Below are positions 24,672 to 33,647 of a stretch of DNA of 64,000 nt, piece after piece. The notes beneath the pieces are model-generated. The model was not told the DNA's origin. It was given only the letters and a program-made list of their open reading frames with translations, and ran no database searches. Positions within the stretch are counted from its first letter, which is position 1, and every line of letters starts with the position of its first letter. The stretch is from assembly GCF_002356295.1 (NCBI RefSeq), contig NZ_AP018042.1, forward strand, positions 4,124,361 through 4,188,360, given 5' to 3'. Source of the DNA: Labilibaculum antarcticum (GTDB lineage: Bacteria > Bacteroidota > Bacteroidia > Bacteroidales > Marinifilaceae). A program made the position numbers and the translations under genes.

Positions 24672-25712
24672 ATGCTTAAAGCAGATTATCAATATTATCC
24701 TCTGATTTTTAAACAAGCGAGCGGAACCTCTCGGGGTGTTTTAACTCAAAAAGATTCATGGTTCATTCGAATTTGGGATGATAAAAATCCAAATGTGATT
24801 GGCATAGGTGAATGTTCCATCATTAAAGGATTGAGTTCTGATGACAGGGAAGGTTATGAGGATAAAATCAAAGAAATTTGCGAGAGTATTGATGACTATT
24901 GGTATTATTTGGAGGATGGATTAATAGAATGGCCTTCAATATATTTTGGATTGGAAACGGCATTTTTAGATTTTCAGTCGAAAGGAAGTAAAGTGCTTTT
25001 CCCTTCTGATTTTACAGCAGGAAAAGCACAAATTGCAATTAATGGGCTTGTTTGGATGGGTGATTCGGGTTTTATGAAAGAACAGATTCAGCAAAAACTA
25101 GAAGATGGATTTGATTGTTTAAAGCTTAAGATTGGAGCTATCAATTTTGATGAGGAAATTAAACTTTTACAGGCCATCCGTAAAGATTTTGGATCCGATA
25201 AAATAGAATTGCGTGTTGATGCCAATGGCGCATTTTTACCCGCAAATGCTTTGGGTAAGTTGAAGATCTTATCCGAATTTCAAATTCATTCTATCGAGCA
25301 ACCAATAAAAGCCGGACAATGGAATGATATGGCAGATTTGTGTTTGTCTAGTCCACTGCCTATCGCTTTGGATGAGGAATTGATTGGAGTGTCTGATTTA
25401 AGTTTGAAGAATGAACTTTTAAATACAATTAAGCCTCAATACATTATTCTGAAACCAAGTTTATTGGGTGGAATAAAAGGAAGCAAAGAATGGATTGATT
25501 TGGCTGAAGAACGAAAAATACCTTGGTGGATAACTTCGGCATTAGAATCTAATGTAGGACTGAATGCCATCGCGCAATGGACTTACACTCTTAATAATCC
25601 AATGCCACAAGGCCTGGGCACCGGACAAATCTATAGCAATAACATAGTGTCGCCTCTCTATATGAGTAAAGGCTTTTTAGCCTACGATACTTCGGCAAAA
25701 TGGGAGATTTAA
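24672..25712 (+). CDS. menC: o-Succinylbenzoate synthase
   Basis: A 346-residue enolase-superfamily enzyme that dehydrates SHCHC to o-succinylbenzoate. Barrel-domain residues are visible: KLKIG (catalytic Lys pair), LRVDANGAF (metal Asp), SIEQPI (metal Glu), ALDEELIG (metal Asp/Glu) and LKPSLLGG (catalytic Lys). The N-terminal capping domain covers about 1-110. It lies between menA and menE in the same direction, consistent with the pathway. Confidence 0.93.
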   Translation: MLKADYQYYPLIFKQASGTSRGVLTQKDSWFIRIWDDKNPNVIGIGECSIIKGLSSDDREGYEDKIKEICESIDDYWYYLEDGLIEWPSIYFGLETAFLDFQSKGSKVLFPSDFTAGKAQIAINGLVWMGDSGFMKEQIQQKLEDGFDCLKLKIGAINFDEEIKLLQAIRKDFGSDKIELRVDANGAFLPANALGKLKILSEFQIHSIEQPIKAGQWNDMADLCLSSPLPIALDEELIGVSDLSLKNELLNTIKPQYIILKPSLLGGIKGSKEWIDLAEERKIPWWITSALESNVGLNAIAQWTYTLNNPMPQGLGTGQIYSNNIVSPLYMSKGFLAYDTSAKWEI

Positions 25713-25727
25713 TTGATAGAAACAGAT

Positions 25728-26792
25728 ATGCGGGAACTCACTATAAATGGTAAATTATATTCGGAAGAAGAATTGCCTAAACACTGTGCCAGTCAATTGT
25801 CGATAAGTGATTTTCAATGGGAGCGCGATGTTTATTCTTTTATATTGGAATGGTTGGATTCAAAAGAAACCATTGTTGCTCATACTTCCGGATCAACAGG
25901 AGAACCTAAATTGATGGATTTATCGAAGGGGCGCATGATAAATTCGGCTCAATTAACAGGCGAATATTTTAAATTTGAAAAAGGACAGACTGCTTTGCTC
26001 TGTTTATCCACAAATTTTATAGCAGGTAAGATGATGGTTGTTCGTGCCTTTCTGTGGCAGTTAAACTTGATTCTTGTGGATCCAAACGGACACCCATTGA
26101 ATAATTTGAAGGATAAAATTGATTTTGCAGCTATGGTTCCACTTCAAGTGATTAATTGTTTAAAAGATGGGGTTGACTTTGGCTTAATCGCTAATCTTTT
26201 AATAGGAGGAGGTGCAGTAGATGCTAATTTGGAAGATCAGTTACAAGAATTGCCCACCAAATGTTTCTCAAGTTATGGAATGACTGAAACCGTTTCTCAT
26301 GTTGCCATTAAACCTTTAAATGGAAATAGTAAATCGGAGTATTACCAAGGATTGGGGAATGTTACTTTTTCTCTTGATAAGCGAGCTTGTTTACAGATTA
26401 CTGCGCCACAAATTATTTCAAAAGTAATTTGCACGAATGATGTAGTGGAACTTGTTGATGAAAAGCACTTTGTCTGGCTTGGGCGATATGATAATGTTGT
26501 GAATTCAGGAGGGGTTAAGTTGTTCCCCGAGAAAATAGAGGAAAAGCTTAGAGATGTTATTTCTGACCCTTTTTTCATCACCGGGATTAGGGATGAATTG
26601 CTTGGACAAAAGCTAGTGCTGATTATTGAAAAGGACAATCAATCCTCCGAATATGTATCCAATTTATTGGCAAAAATAAAAGGCTTGCTCGGAAAATACG
26701 AACAAGCCCGAGCTATTATTTTTATTCAAGAATTTAAACGAACTCCAAATGGCAAACTTCAGCGTGAAGCAACAGCGTCTATGCTTAAATGA
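25728..26792 (+). CDS. menE: o-Succinylbenzoate--CoA ligase
   Basis: A 354-residue adenylate-forming ligase that activates o-succinylbenzoate to its CoA ester for MenB. The P-loop is AHTSGSTGEPKLM (about residues 55-67); the A5 region is CFSSYGMTETVSH; then WLGRYDNVVNSGGVKLFPE and the C-terminal TPNGKLQR with the catalytic Lys. It is about 100-130 residues shorter than E. coli or B. subtilis MenE at the N-terminus, a form I believe is common in Bacteroidota. I start it at ATG 25728; a TTG at 25713 directly after the menC stop is in frame. Its 3' end overlaps the next gene on the opposite strand by 34 bases. Confidence 0.92.
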   Translation: MRELTINGKLYSEEELPKHCASQLSISDFQWERDVYSFILEWLDSKETIVAHTSGSTGEPKLMDLSKGRMINSAQLTGEYFKFEKGQTALLCLSTNFIAGKMMVVRAFLWQLNLILVDPNGHPLNNLKDKIDFAAMVPLQVINCLKDGVDFGLIANLLIGGGAVDANLEDQLQELPTKCFSSYGMTETVSHVAIKPLNGNSKSEYYQGLGNVTFSLDKRACLQITAPQIISKVICTNDVVELVDEKHFVWLGRYDNVVNSGGVKLFPEKIEEKLRDVISDPFFITGIRDELLGQKLVLIIEKDNQSSEYVSNLLAKIKGLLGKYEQARAIIFIQEFKRTPNGKLQREATASMLK

Positions 26793-27430
26793 TCAAGGTA
26801 AGCAAGTAATCTTTTAAAGTCTTGCGGTCTGTTTAAATCCAATTGATTGTTCCTCTCAAATTTTTTGGCTTCTTTCAGAAAGGATTTGAAATATTTTGAA
26901 ATTAAGTGATTTGCAGAATTTAATTTTCTTGGTATTTCACCCTTAGTCTGAACTAAATAGTAAGATTTTGGTTTTTTAAAATCCAATTTGCTTTTAGTTG
27001 ATAGTATGTAATATCTAGCATAGATTTTTTGCCCCCCACCGTATAGTTTTTGAAGATATCCGCTGGTAGTATCTTTTTTAACCAAATATTTTTTGTACTC
27101 ATAGCACTCACCATTTATAGTAATCTCTTTTAATTTTTCAGGAGATTTAATAACACTGTGTTGCGTCCCAATTTTACATTCCATTACATCTGTTTTCACA
27201 TTGTAACGAATTTTAATCGAATTTAATTCTGTGTTTTTTGTTGTTATTAGTTTAGATGTCTCGAATATCGAGTTTTGATAGTTAGATTGGACTTCAAAAT
27301 TATCATCTAAAATAACTGAGTAATGCATAATTCCAAAATTTGGATATTCTTTCCAAATGGAGCTTTTTTGTGAGAATGCCAGAATTGACATGGCGTTAAT
27401 TATGAGTAACGAGAGTAGCAGTTTAATCAT
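26759..27430 (-). CDS. Secreted hypothetical protein
   Basis: A 223-residue protein with a signal peptide (MIKLLLSLLIINAMSILAFS, cleavage likely after FSQ). The mature part is rich in Lys, Tyr and beta-prone stretches such as GGGQKIYARYYILS and ends in a charged helical segment. No family recognised. It is convergent with menE and overlaps its 3' end by 34 bases. Confidence 0.65.
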   Translation of the reverse strand: MIKLLLSLLIINAMSILAFSQKSSIWKEYPNFGIMHYSVILDDNFEVQSNYQNSIFETSKLITTKNTELNSIKIRYNVKTDVMECKIGTQHSVIKSPEKLKEITINGECYEYKKYLVKKDTTSGYLQKLYGGGQKIYARYYILSTKSKLDFKKPKSYYLVQTKGEIPRKLNSANHLISKYFKSFLKEAKKFERNNQLDLNRPQDFKRLLAYLDHLSIDAVASR

Positions 27431-27590
27431 TTTTATAATTTTGGTTGAATAGTCAATTCAAAAATACTATAAAGGAAAATTAATGCATATTTTTATTGTT
27501 AAGCCACAGTTAGGATTTGATTAATCGAAGTAAATTCCAGTTGAAAAATGCCTTAACTTAAAGGAAGATAAGGATTTATTTGGTGAATGA

Positions 27591-27617
27591 AAAAAATGCC
27601 ACTTTAAAAGTGGCATT
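27591..27617 (-). terminator. Intrinsic terminator after msrA
   Basis: On the minus strand AATGCCACTTT / AAGTGGCATT forms a strong stem followed by a U-run. It ends five bases from the msrA stop. Confidence 0.88.
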
Positions 27618-27621
27618 ATAT

Positions 27622-28242
27622 TTATTCCTGTTTCAATTTATCTTTAAAGGCTTTTTTGAATTTTTCCTGTTTCGGTTTAATAACAAACGAACAGTAGGGC
27701 TGATTTGAGTTATTATTAAAATAATCCTGGTGATAATTTTCTGCCGGATAAAAGATTGACGAAGGCGATACCTCTGTGATTACCGGATTATCCCAAGCTC
27801 CAGATTCGTTTAATCTCTTCTTAAGAGTCTCTGCAATATTTTTTTGCTCGTCGTTATTGTAAAAAACGACTGAACGATATTGTGAACCCACATCAGCACC
27901 TTGTCGGTTTAAGGTAGTTGGGTCGTGAACTTGCCAAAAGACTTCAAGAAGTTCTTTAAAGCTAATTACAGTTGGATCATATGAAATTTGACAAACTTCG
28001 GCATGTCCTGTTTGTCCTGAGCAAACCTGCTCATAGGTTGATTCTTCTTTACCTCCCATGTAGCCCGATACAACTTTATCAACTCCTTTTAGTTCCTGAA
28101 AAATTGCTTCAACACACCAAAAACACCCTGCTCCTAATGTTATTGTTTGTAATTCCTTATTTTGTTTCATTTCACGCATAGTTGTATTTCCGAATAATAA
28201 GCCGGAAATTAATACAAAGACGATACATATTGACTTTTTCAT
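27622..28242 (-). CDS. msrA: Peptide-methionine (S)-S-oxide reductase, exported
   Basis: A 206-residue MsrA that reduces methionine-S-sulfoxide in oxidised proteins. The catalytic motif GAGCFWCVEAIFQEL (about 37-51) holds the nucleophilic Cys. VVSGYMGGKEESTYEQVCSGQTGHAEVCQI and YHQDYF near the C-terminus are family hallmarks. The N-terminal KSICIVFVLISGLLFG is a signal peptide, so the enzyme probably acts outside the cytosol. Only MsrA is present; no MsrB partner lies beside it. Divergent from mobA. Confidence 0.95.
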   Translation of the reverse strand: MKKSICIVFVLISGLLFGNTTMREMKQNKELQTITLGAGCFWCVEAIFQELKGVDKVVSGYMGGKEESTYEQVCSGQTGHAEVCQISYDPTVISFKELLEVFWQVHDPTTLNRQGADVGSQYRSVVFYNNDEQKNIAETLKKRLNESGAWDNPVITEVSPSSIFYPAENYHQDYFNNNSNQPYCSFVIKPKQEKFKKAFKDKLKQE

Positions 28243-28330
28243 GTTTTCCGGTTTTGGTTCTTATTTAAAATCGTTCTAAAAATAATCGATTCGACTATTA
28301 TATCAAAATTAAAAGAGCTTAAAGTCTTAA

Positions 28331-28361
28331 TTTGGCTTCAAATAATTCTTCATTATATTTG
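28331..28361 (+). promoter_or_regulatory. Promoter of mobA
   Basis: TTTG at 28331, a 19-base spacer and TATATTTG at 28354-28361 fit the Bacteroidota -33/-7 pattern exactly. The -7 box ends three bases before the ATG at 28365, so the mRNA would be leaderless or nearly so. Confidence 0.65.
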
Positions 28362-28364
28362 AGT

Positions 28365-28943
28365 ATGATAGAAAACAAACAAATAGTAGGTATTGTTTTG
28401 TCTGGAGGGAAAAGCTCTCGCATGGGCACAGAGAAGGGGCTGGTAAAATGGAAAGGAAAGTCTTTGATTGAGTATTCTGTTGACTGTTTGCGAAATACTT
28501 GCAAAAATATTGTTGTGAGTTCTAATAAAGATTGTTACGACTACCTTAGTTTGCCTGTTGTAGCTGATGAGATTAAAGATTGTGGCCCTATTGGAGGGAT
28601 TTATTCTTGTATGAAAGCGGTAAAGGCAGATTATTATCTTGTTTTAGCTTGTGATGTGCCTAATGTTCCTTTTCAGTTATTTAACGATTTACTTTTAAAT
28701 ATTGGAAATGCAGACGCAATTTTCCCTACTGATAAAGGAGAGAGAGGACAACCTTTGATCTCTGTTTATAAAGCATCATGTTTTAAAGTGATAGAAGAGG
28801 AATTATTAAAAGGGAATTATAAGATGATGAAGCTTCTAGGTTTACTAACTACTAAAACATTTTCTGTAAGCGAGGAATTGACTTATTTCAATCCCAAAAT
28901 GTTATCCAATGCTAATTCTCTCCATGATATAAATTTTTTATAA
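28365..28943 (+). CDS. mobA: Molybdenum cofactor guanylyltransferase
   Basis: A 192-residue nucleotidyltransferase that adds GMP to molybdopterin, giving the MGD/bis-MGD cofactor needed by DMSO-reductase-family enzymes. VGIVLSGGKSSRMGTEKGLV is the GTP-binding signature; CGPIGGIYSCMKAV and LACDVPNVPF (metal-binding Asp) follow. The ATG at 28365 is chosen over an in-frame TTG at 28332. The next operon encodes a bis-MGD enzyme, so the position makes sense. Confidence 0.92.
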   Translation: MIENKQIVGIVLSGGKSSRMGTEKGLVKWKGKSLIEYSVDCLRNTCKNIVVSSNKDCYDYLSLPVVADEIKDCGPIGGIYSCMKAVKADYYLVLACDVPNVPFQLFNDLLLNIGNADAIFPTDKGERGQPLISVYKASCFKVIEEELLKGNYKMMKLLGLLTTKTFSVSEELTYFNPKMLSNANSLHDINFL

Positions 28944-28986
28944 TAAAATCAGAGTATTAACGAATTTTATCCTTAATTTAAAAAGG

Positions 28987-29015
28987 TATTCTCGTAATGA
29001 GAATATTCTCAATAC
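28987..29015. promoter_or_regulatory. Overlapping inverted repeats upstream of the sulfur reductase operon
   Basis: ATTCTC-gtaat-GAGAAT directly followed by ATTCTC, so that GAGAAT can pair on either side; gtatt and aatac enclose the whole. The arrangement looks like a double operator or a switchable hairpin. It begins 44 bases after mobA stops, so it could also act on the mobA transcript end. Confidence 0.45.
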
Positions 29016-29105
29016 TCTTAACTGAGGGGTTTTGAGAGCTGGATTTCAATACAAATAAAGAAAAATTACAATAAATCTAATTTAGTAAAGATCTAAATAG
29101 TTGCA

Positions 29106-29119
29106 TATTTGTTTGTATC
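29106..29119 (+). promoter_or_regulatory. 14-bp motif shared with the FadL-like gene upstream region
   Basis: TATTTGTTTGTATC occurs here, 154 bases before the reductase ATG, and identically at 35079, 189 bases before the FadL-like gene. A shared regulator or promoter element is inferred. Confidence 0.35.
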
Positions 29120-29212
29120 AGTGTCTTCGGTGATGTTTCTTTTTTTAGACTAATTCCAAAGTGGGTTTTTATGCTCTACAACACATTTCCGAATCATCTT
29201 TTTAGATATGTT

Positions 29213-29228
29213 TACATCCATAGATGTA
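29213..29228. promoter_or_regulatory. Inverted repeat upstream of the molybdoenzyme gene
   Basis: TACATC-cata-GATGTA, a 6-bp perfect inverted repeat with a 4-base spacer, lies 45 bases before the ATG. It is followed by gtttctacatgtg, a partial further copy. Candidate operator for a two-fold symmetric regulator. Confidence 0.4.
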
Positions 29229-29273
29229 TGTTTCTACATGTGTTTATGTGTATAAGTTTAAAGTATTCACAAC

Positions 29274-31511
29274 ATGAAAAGCAGAAGACAGTTTTTGAAA
29301 ATTAGTTCCTTAAGTGCAGCCGGATTGGTTTTTGGAGGAGGTTTATTGGAAACGTTTGCCGATAATCTATTGAAAAGCAATCAGTCTTATTTTAAAGGAC
29401 CTTACGATTTTACCCGCACTCCGACTTATTGTGAAGTGTGTTTTTGGAAGTGTGCCGGATGGGTTCATAAGGATGAAAATGGTAGAATTAAGAAAATAAT
29501 CGGAAACGATGACGACCCAAATTGTAACGGTAGGTTTTGTCCTAGAGGTACTGGAGGAGTTGGAATGTATTTCGATGAGGATCGTTTGAAAACTCCTTTA
29601 ATTAGGACCGATGAAAGAGGAAAGCAATCTTTTAGGGAAGCCACCTGGGATGAAGCATTCGATTACATTGCCGCTAAAATGAACAAAATTAAAGAGGAAC
29701 ATGGTCCTGAATGTACGGCTTTGTTCACTCATGGTTCAGGAGGGAAATATTTTGGTAATCTACTAAAAGGTTTTGGTTCTAATAATATAGCTGCACCATC
29801 CTATGCACAATGTCGTGGTCCTCGTGAAGTCGCTTTTATAGCGACTTTTGGACAAGGGATAAACTCTCCTGAAAATACTGATATTCGTGATACAAAATGT
29901 TTGGTTTTAATCGGATCGCACCTGGGTGAAAACATGCACAATGGGCAGGTTCAGGAAATGTCTGATGCGATTGATAAAGGGACTACTATTATAACTGTTG
30001 ATCCTCGTTTTTCAACTGTTGCAAGTAAATCAAAATATTGGTTGCCAATTAAACCATCTACCGATATGGCACTTCTGCTTTCGTGGATGAATGTGATAAT
30101 AAGCGAAGGTTTATATGACAAAGAATACATCGAAAAGTATGCTTTTGGTTTTGAGGAGCTCAAAGCTCATGTTCAATCCTTTACTCCAGAGTGGGCCTAT
30201 GGAATTACTACAATAAAGCCTCAGCAAATACGCGATACTGCTCGCGAAATGGCACATGCTGCTCCTGCAGTAATTGTTCATCCAGGGCGGCACGTAACAT
30301 GGTATGGCGACGACACACAAAGATTGCGTGCAGTTGCTATTTTGAATGCTCTATTAGGAAGTTGGGGACGAAGAGGTGGATTTTATAATCCAGCGAAAGC
30401 TTCGGTACCTCATTTTCATTTACCTGATTTTCCAACGCCAAATAAGGACTGGCGAGCTGCCATGGGAGGAAAATACAAGCTTGCTGATTTAGCACTCGCT
30501 TCCGGTGTATGTGAGGCAACGATACCAAGTCCGGAAATGAGTTGTTCTATTAAAGGATGGATTGTAAATGGAACCAATCTGATTAATACTTTGCCGGATC
30601 AGAAAAAAACGATTGCTGCTATTCAAGCACTTGATTTGCTCGTGGTAGTTGACACGATGCCAATGGAGATCACTGGATATGCTGATGTGGTTCTTCCAGA
30701 GTGTACTTATTTGGAAAGATATGATTCTTTGCGGATATCGCAGGGTAGAGTCCCAAGTATTGCTCTAAGAATGCCCGCGGTTGATCCTTTGTACAATACG
30801 AAGCCAGCCTTTTGGATGGCTCGTGAATTAGCCAAAAAACTTGATTTACTTCAATATTTCCCATTTGAAACTATCGAAGAGGAAATTGATTGGGAATTGA
30901 AACAAGTCGGTTCTTCATTGGAAGAAATGCAACGCATAGGTGTTAAACTTATGGATCGTGAAGTTGATGACTTGTATTTTGGTGAAGATGAGGATGTAGA
31001 ATTCTATACAAATACAGGGAAAATAGAATTGTACTCAACAGCCTTAGAGGGAGAAGGATTCGACCCAATGCCTGTATTTACTCAACATCCTGAACCAAGC
31101 GAAGGATTTTATCGATTAATATATGGTCGCGCCCCAATGCATACTTTTAGCCGGACTGCCAATAATCCAAATCTTACCGATTTAATGGACGAAAACACAG
31201 TATGGGTGAATCCGAAAGTGGCAAAAGAATGGGGTTTGAAAAACGATCAGTACGTATATTTAGAAAATCAGGATGGAGTAATTTCAGACTTTAAAATAAA
31301 AGTACGAGTAACGGAACGTATCCGTTGGGATTCTGTTTATATGGTTCATGGCTTTGGACATGCAGATAAACGTTTGACAAGAGCTTTTGGGAAAGGCGTA
31401 AGCGATACTCAGATGATTACTAATGTAATGCTCGATCCTATAATGGGAGGAACAGGAATGCGTGGCAATTTTGTGACGTTTCGATTTGATAACAAAAAAA
31501 CGGAGGTGTAA
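29274..31511 (+). CDS. PsrA/PhsA-type molybdopterin oxidoreductase, catalytic subunit
   Basis: A 745-residue bis-MGD enzyme of the polysulfide/thiosulfate reductase branch, exported by the Tat pathway (KSRRQFLKISSLSAAGLVFGG). A [4Fe-4S] site is formed by C53, C56, C60 and C89 (YCEVCFWKC and NGRFCPRG). The probable Mo ligand is Cys180 in YAQCRGPRE. LIGSHLGEN, TVDPRFS, IVHPGRHVTWYG and the C-terminal FGHADKRLTRAF region match the family. With the Fe-S and NrfD subunits it forms a quinol-linked reductase. The sulfur transporters downstream favour polysulfide, thiosulfate or sulfur as substrate; tetrathionate or arsenate are less likely alternatives. Confidence 0.88.
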   Translation: MKSRRQFLKISSLSAAGLVFGGGLLETFADNLLKSNQSYFKGPYDFTRTPTYCEVCFWKCAGWVHKDENGRIKKIIGNDDDPNCNGRFCPRGTGGVGMYFDEDRLKTPLIRTDERGKQSFREATWDEAFDYIAAKMNKIKEEHGPECTALFTHGSGGKYFGNLLKGFGSNNIAAPSYAQCRGPREVAFIATFGQGINSPENTDIRDTKCLVLIGSHLGENMHNGQVQEMSDAIDKGTTIITVDPRFSTVASKSKYWLPIKPSTDMALLLSWMNVIISEGLYDKEYIEKYAFGFEELKAHVQSFTPEWAYGITTIKPQQIRDTAREMAHAAPAVIVHPGRHVTWYGDDTQRLRAVAILNALLGSWGRRGGFYNPAKASVPHFHLPDFPTPNKDWRAAMGGKYKLADLALASGVCEATIPSPEMSCSIKGWIVNGTNLINTLPDQKKTIAAIQALDLLVVVDTMPMEITGYADVVLPECTYLERYDSLRISQGRVPSIALRMPAVDPLYNTKPAFWMARELAKKLDLLQYFPFETIEEEIDWELKQVGSSLEEMQRIGVKLMDREVDDLYFGEDEDVEFYTNTGKIELYSTALEGEGFDPMPVFTQHPEPSEGFYRLIYGRAPMHTFSRTANNPNLTDLMDENTVWVNPKVAKEWGLKNDQYVYLENQDGVISDFKIKVRVTERIRWDSVYMVHGFGHADKRLTRAFGKGVSDTQMITNVMLDPIMGGTGMRGNFVTFRFDNKKTEV

Positions 31512-31514
31512 GCT

Positions 31515-32048
31515 ATGAGATATGCAATGGCGATTGATACAAAAAAGTGTGTAGGTTGCAGCGACTGTGTAGTAGCTTGCCAAACCGAAAACGATGTTCC
31601 TATTGGACACTGCCGCGATTGGGTCGTGGAAGTAATGGATGGAACCTACCCTGAGCTGGAAATGGAATTGCGGTCTGAACGATGTAATCATTGTGAAAAT
31701 TCACCTTGTGTACGTTGTTGTCCGACTGGTGCAAGCCATTATTCCGATGGTGGAATTGTTCTGGTAACAAAAAATGAATGTATAGGCTGTAGTGCTTGTA
31801 TCACATCATGTCCTTATGATGCCAGATATGTTCATCCCGATGGATATGTAGATAAATGTACATTTTGTTTGCACAGAGTGAAAAAAGGAATGCAACCTGC
31901 TTGTGTGGCAGTATGTCCTACCAAATGCATGTATTTTGGAGACTTAGACGATCCAAGAAGTGAGGTTTCAGAAGTGTTGAAAAAACGAAAGTACAAGACT
32001 TTAATTCCTGAAGCCGGAACAAAACCTCAATTGTATTTCCTAATCTGA
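31515..32048 (+). CDS. 4Fe-4S ferredoxin-type subunit (PsrB/PhsB-like)
   Basis: A 177-residue electron-transfer subunit with four cysteine clusters for [4Fe-4S] centres: CVGCSDCVVAC, CNHCENSPCVRCCP, CIGCSACITSCP and the CTFCLHR...CVAVCPTKC set. It has no signal of its own and should be exported with the catalytic subunit by the Tat route. The gene begins three bases after the catalytic subunit stop. It passes electrons from the NrfD membrane subunit to the molybdenum subunit. Confidence 0.93.
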   Translation: MRYAMAIDTKKCVGCSDCVVACQTENDVPIGHCRDWVVEVMDGTYPELEMELRSERCNHCENSPCVRCCPTGASHYSDGGIVLVTKNECIGCSACITSCPYDARYVHPDGYVDKCTFCLHRVKKGMQPACVAVCPTKCMYFGDLDDPRSEVSEVLKKRKYKTLIPEAGTKPQLYFLI

Positions 32049-32061
32049 TAAAATTAACAAA

Positions 32062-33003
32062 ATGAGAGAAGAAATAATTGTAAGTGGAAGAAATAACCCA
32101 CTCATCGATCCTCAGTTACACGTTTGGCACTGGGAAATACCAACTTATTTGTTTTTGGGTGGTTTGGCTGCAGGCTTGATGTTTTTTGCGGCTTTGTATT
32201 ACCTAAGAGGGAAAGAAAATGATTATCGGACAGCGGTGAAACTTGCGCCAATGATTGCTCCAATTGCTTTAGCTTTAGGACTTGTCGCTTTGTTTTTGGA
32301 CTTACATCACAAACTTTATTTTTGGAGATTATATACCACGATAAGATTAGAATCACCAATGTCTTGGGGAGCGTGGACTTTAATGGTTGTTACTCCTGTT
32401 TCTATAATCTGGAGTGCACTTCATATAAAGGAGCTCTTTCCAAATTGGGATTGGAAGTTTGATTTTGCAAAAGAACTCATTGATTTTTTTCAGAAAAAGA
32501 AGAAAGTTTTGGCTTGGATCATGTTGATTTCATCAGCGATTCTGGGAATTTATACCGGAATTTTATTTTCTGCATTTAATGCAAGACCATTATGGAATAC
32601 TTCTATCATGGGGCCTTTATTTTTAGCTTCGGGTTTGTCAGCAGGGGCGGCAGTTGTAATTTGGATGTCTAAAGATCATGCAGAACGAAAGCGGTTTGCT
32701 CAACTTGACCTGATGATAATTGGAATTGAACTATTTTTAATTATTCACATGTTTATGGGGTTTTTAGCAAGCACTCAAGTTCAAATTGATGCTGTAAATC
32801 TGTTTCTAGGGGGGCCTTATACTGCTCAATTCTGGGGATTTGTTGTCATTTTAGGTATGATCGTTCCTGCAATTTTGGAAGGTCTTGAATTGAAAGGTTA
32901 TAAAATACCAGTTGCTATTCCAGTGGTATTGGTTTTGTTTGGAAGCATAATGTTACGTTTCATCATCTCGAATGCAGGACAGGCAAGTAGATGGCTTTAT
33001 TAA
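32062..33003 (+). CDS. NrfD/PsrC-family membrane subunit
   Basis: A 313-residue integral membrane protein of the NrfD/PsrC family, the quinol-oxidising anchor of the reductase. About eight helices are visible, beginning WEIPTYLFLGGLAAGLMFFAALYY. Family marks include HVWHWEIPTYLFLGGLAAG and LYFWRLYTTIRLESPMSWGAW. It starts 13 bases after the Fe-S subunit. Menaquinol is the expected donor, as men genes are in the same region. Confidence 0.92.
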   Translation: MREEIIVSGRNNPLIDPQLHVWHWEIPTYLFLGGLAAGLMFFAALYYLRGKENDYRTAVKLAPMIAPIALALGLVALFLDLHHKLYFWRLYTTIRLESPMSWGAWTLMVVTPVSIIWSALHIKELFPNWDWKFDFAKELIDFFQKKKKVLAWIMLISSAILGIYTGILFSAFNARPLWNTSIMGPLFLASGLSAGAAVVIWMSKDHAERKRFAQLDLMIIGIELFLIIHMFMGFLASTQVQIDAVNLFLGGPYTAQFWGFVVILGMIVPAILEGLELKGYKIPVAIPVVLVLFGSIMLRFIISNAGQASRWLY

Positions 33004-33094
33004 AGAAAATTAATGATTGGCAAATGATTAAATATTAGGATATTAAAGCTTATTCCTAAACTCAAACTCTAAGAAAAAACAAAAAAATATAATT

Positions 33095-33619
33095 ATGAGC
33101 GAAGTGAAAACAACAAAATACCTAAATCCATATGTTGGAGGGGTATTGCTAGGTCTCGTACTTTTGACCGCTAATTTTGTCTCTGGTCGTGGACTTGGAG
33201 CAAGTGGAGCTATAAAAAGTGCAGTGGTAACCACAGTGAAGACGGTAATGCCTTCTCATGCTGAAAACTCTGCATTTTATAATGAATACAATGAATCTCA
33301 TCCTGGAAATCCAATGAAATCATGGTTGGTTTTTGAAATGCTAGGTGTTTTAATTGGCGGATTTCTATCAGGTGCTTTTGCAAAACGATTGAAATTTAAG
33401 GTTGAGCATTCTCCTAAAATTACTTCTAAGCGAAGAATAATGTTTGCTGTTTTGGGAGGTATCCTATTTGGTTTTGGTTCCCAGTTGGGAAGAGGTTGTA
33501 CTAGTGGATCAGCCTTAAGTGGTATGGCTGTTTTATCCGTTGGCGGATTTATTACGATGGCGTTTATTTTTGGAACAGCATTCGCTTTGGCTTACTTTTT
33601 CCGTAAAAATTGGATCTAA
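33095..33619 (+). CDS. YeeE/YedE-family sulfur transporter, N-terminal half
   Basis: A 174-residue membrane protein matching half of a YeeE/YedE (TsuA-like) transporter, a family shown to take up thiosulfate. The sequence GFGSQLGRGCTSGSALSGMAVLS contains the conserved GxGC/SG motif with the Cys proposed to handle sulfur. Four or five helices are seen, with a charged loop at about 108-118. The second half is a separate gene 28 bases downstream. Together they make the length of one full transporter. Confidence 0.88.
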   Translation: MSEVKTTKYLNPYVGGVLLGLVLLTANFVSGRGLGASGAIKSAVVTTVKTVMPSHAENSAFYNEYNESHPGNPMKSWLVFEMLGVLIGGFLSGAFAKRLKFKVEHSPKITSKRRIMFAVLGGILFGFGSQLGRGCTSGSALSGMAVLSVGGFITMAFIFGTAFALAYFFRKNWI

Positions 33620-33647
33620 ATTTTAAACGTATTTAAACTTATTTATT

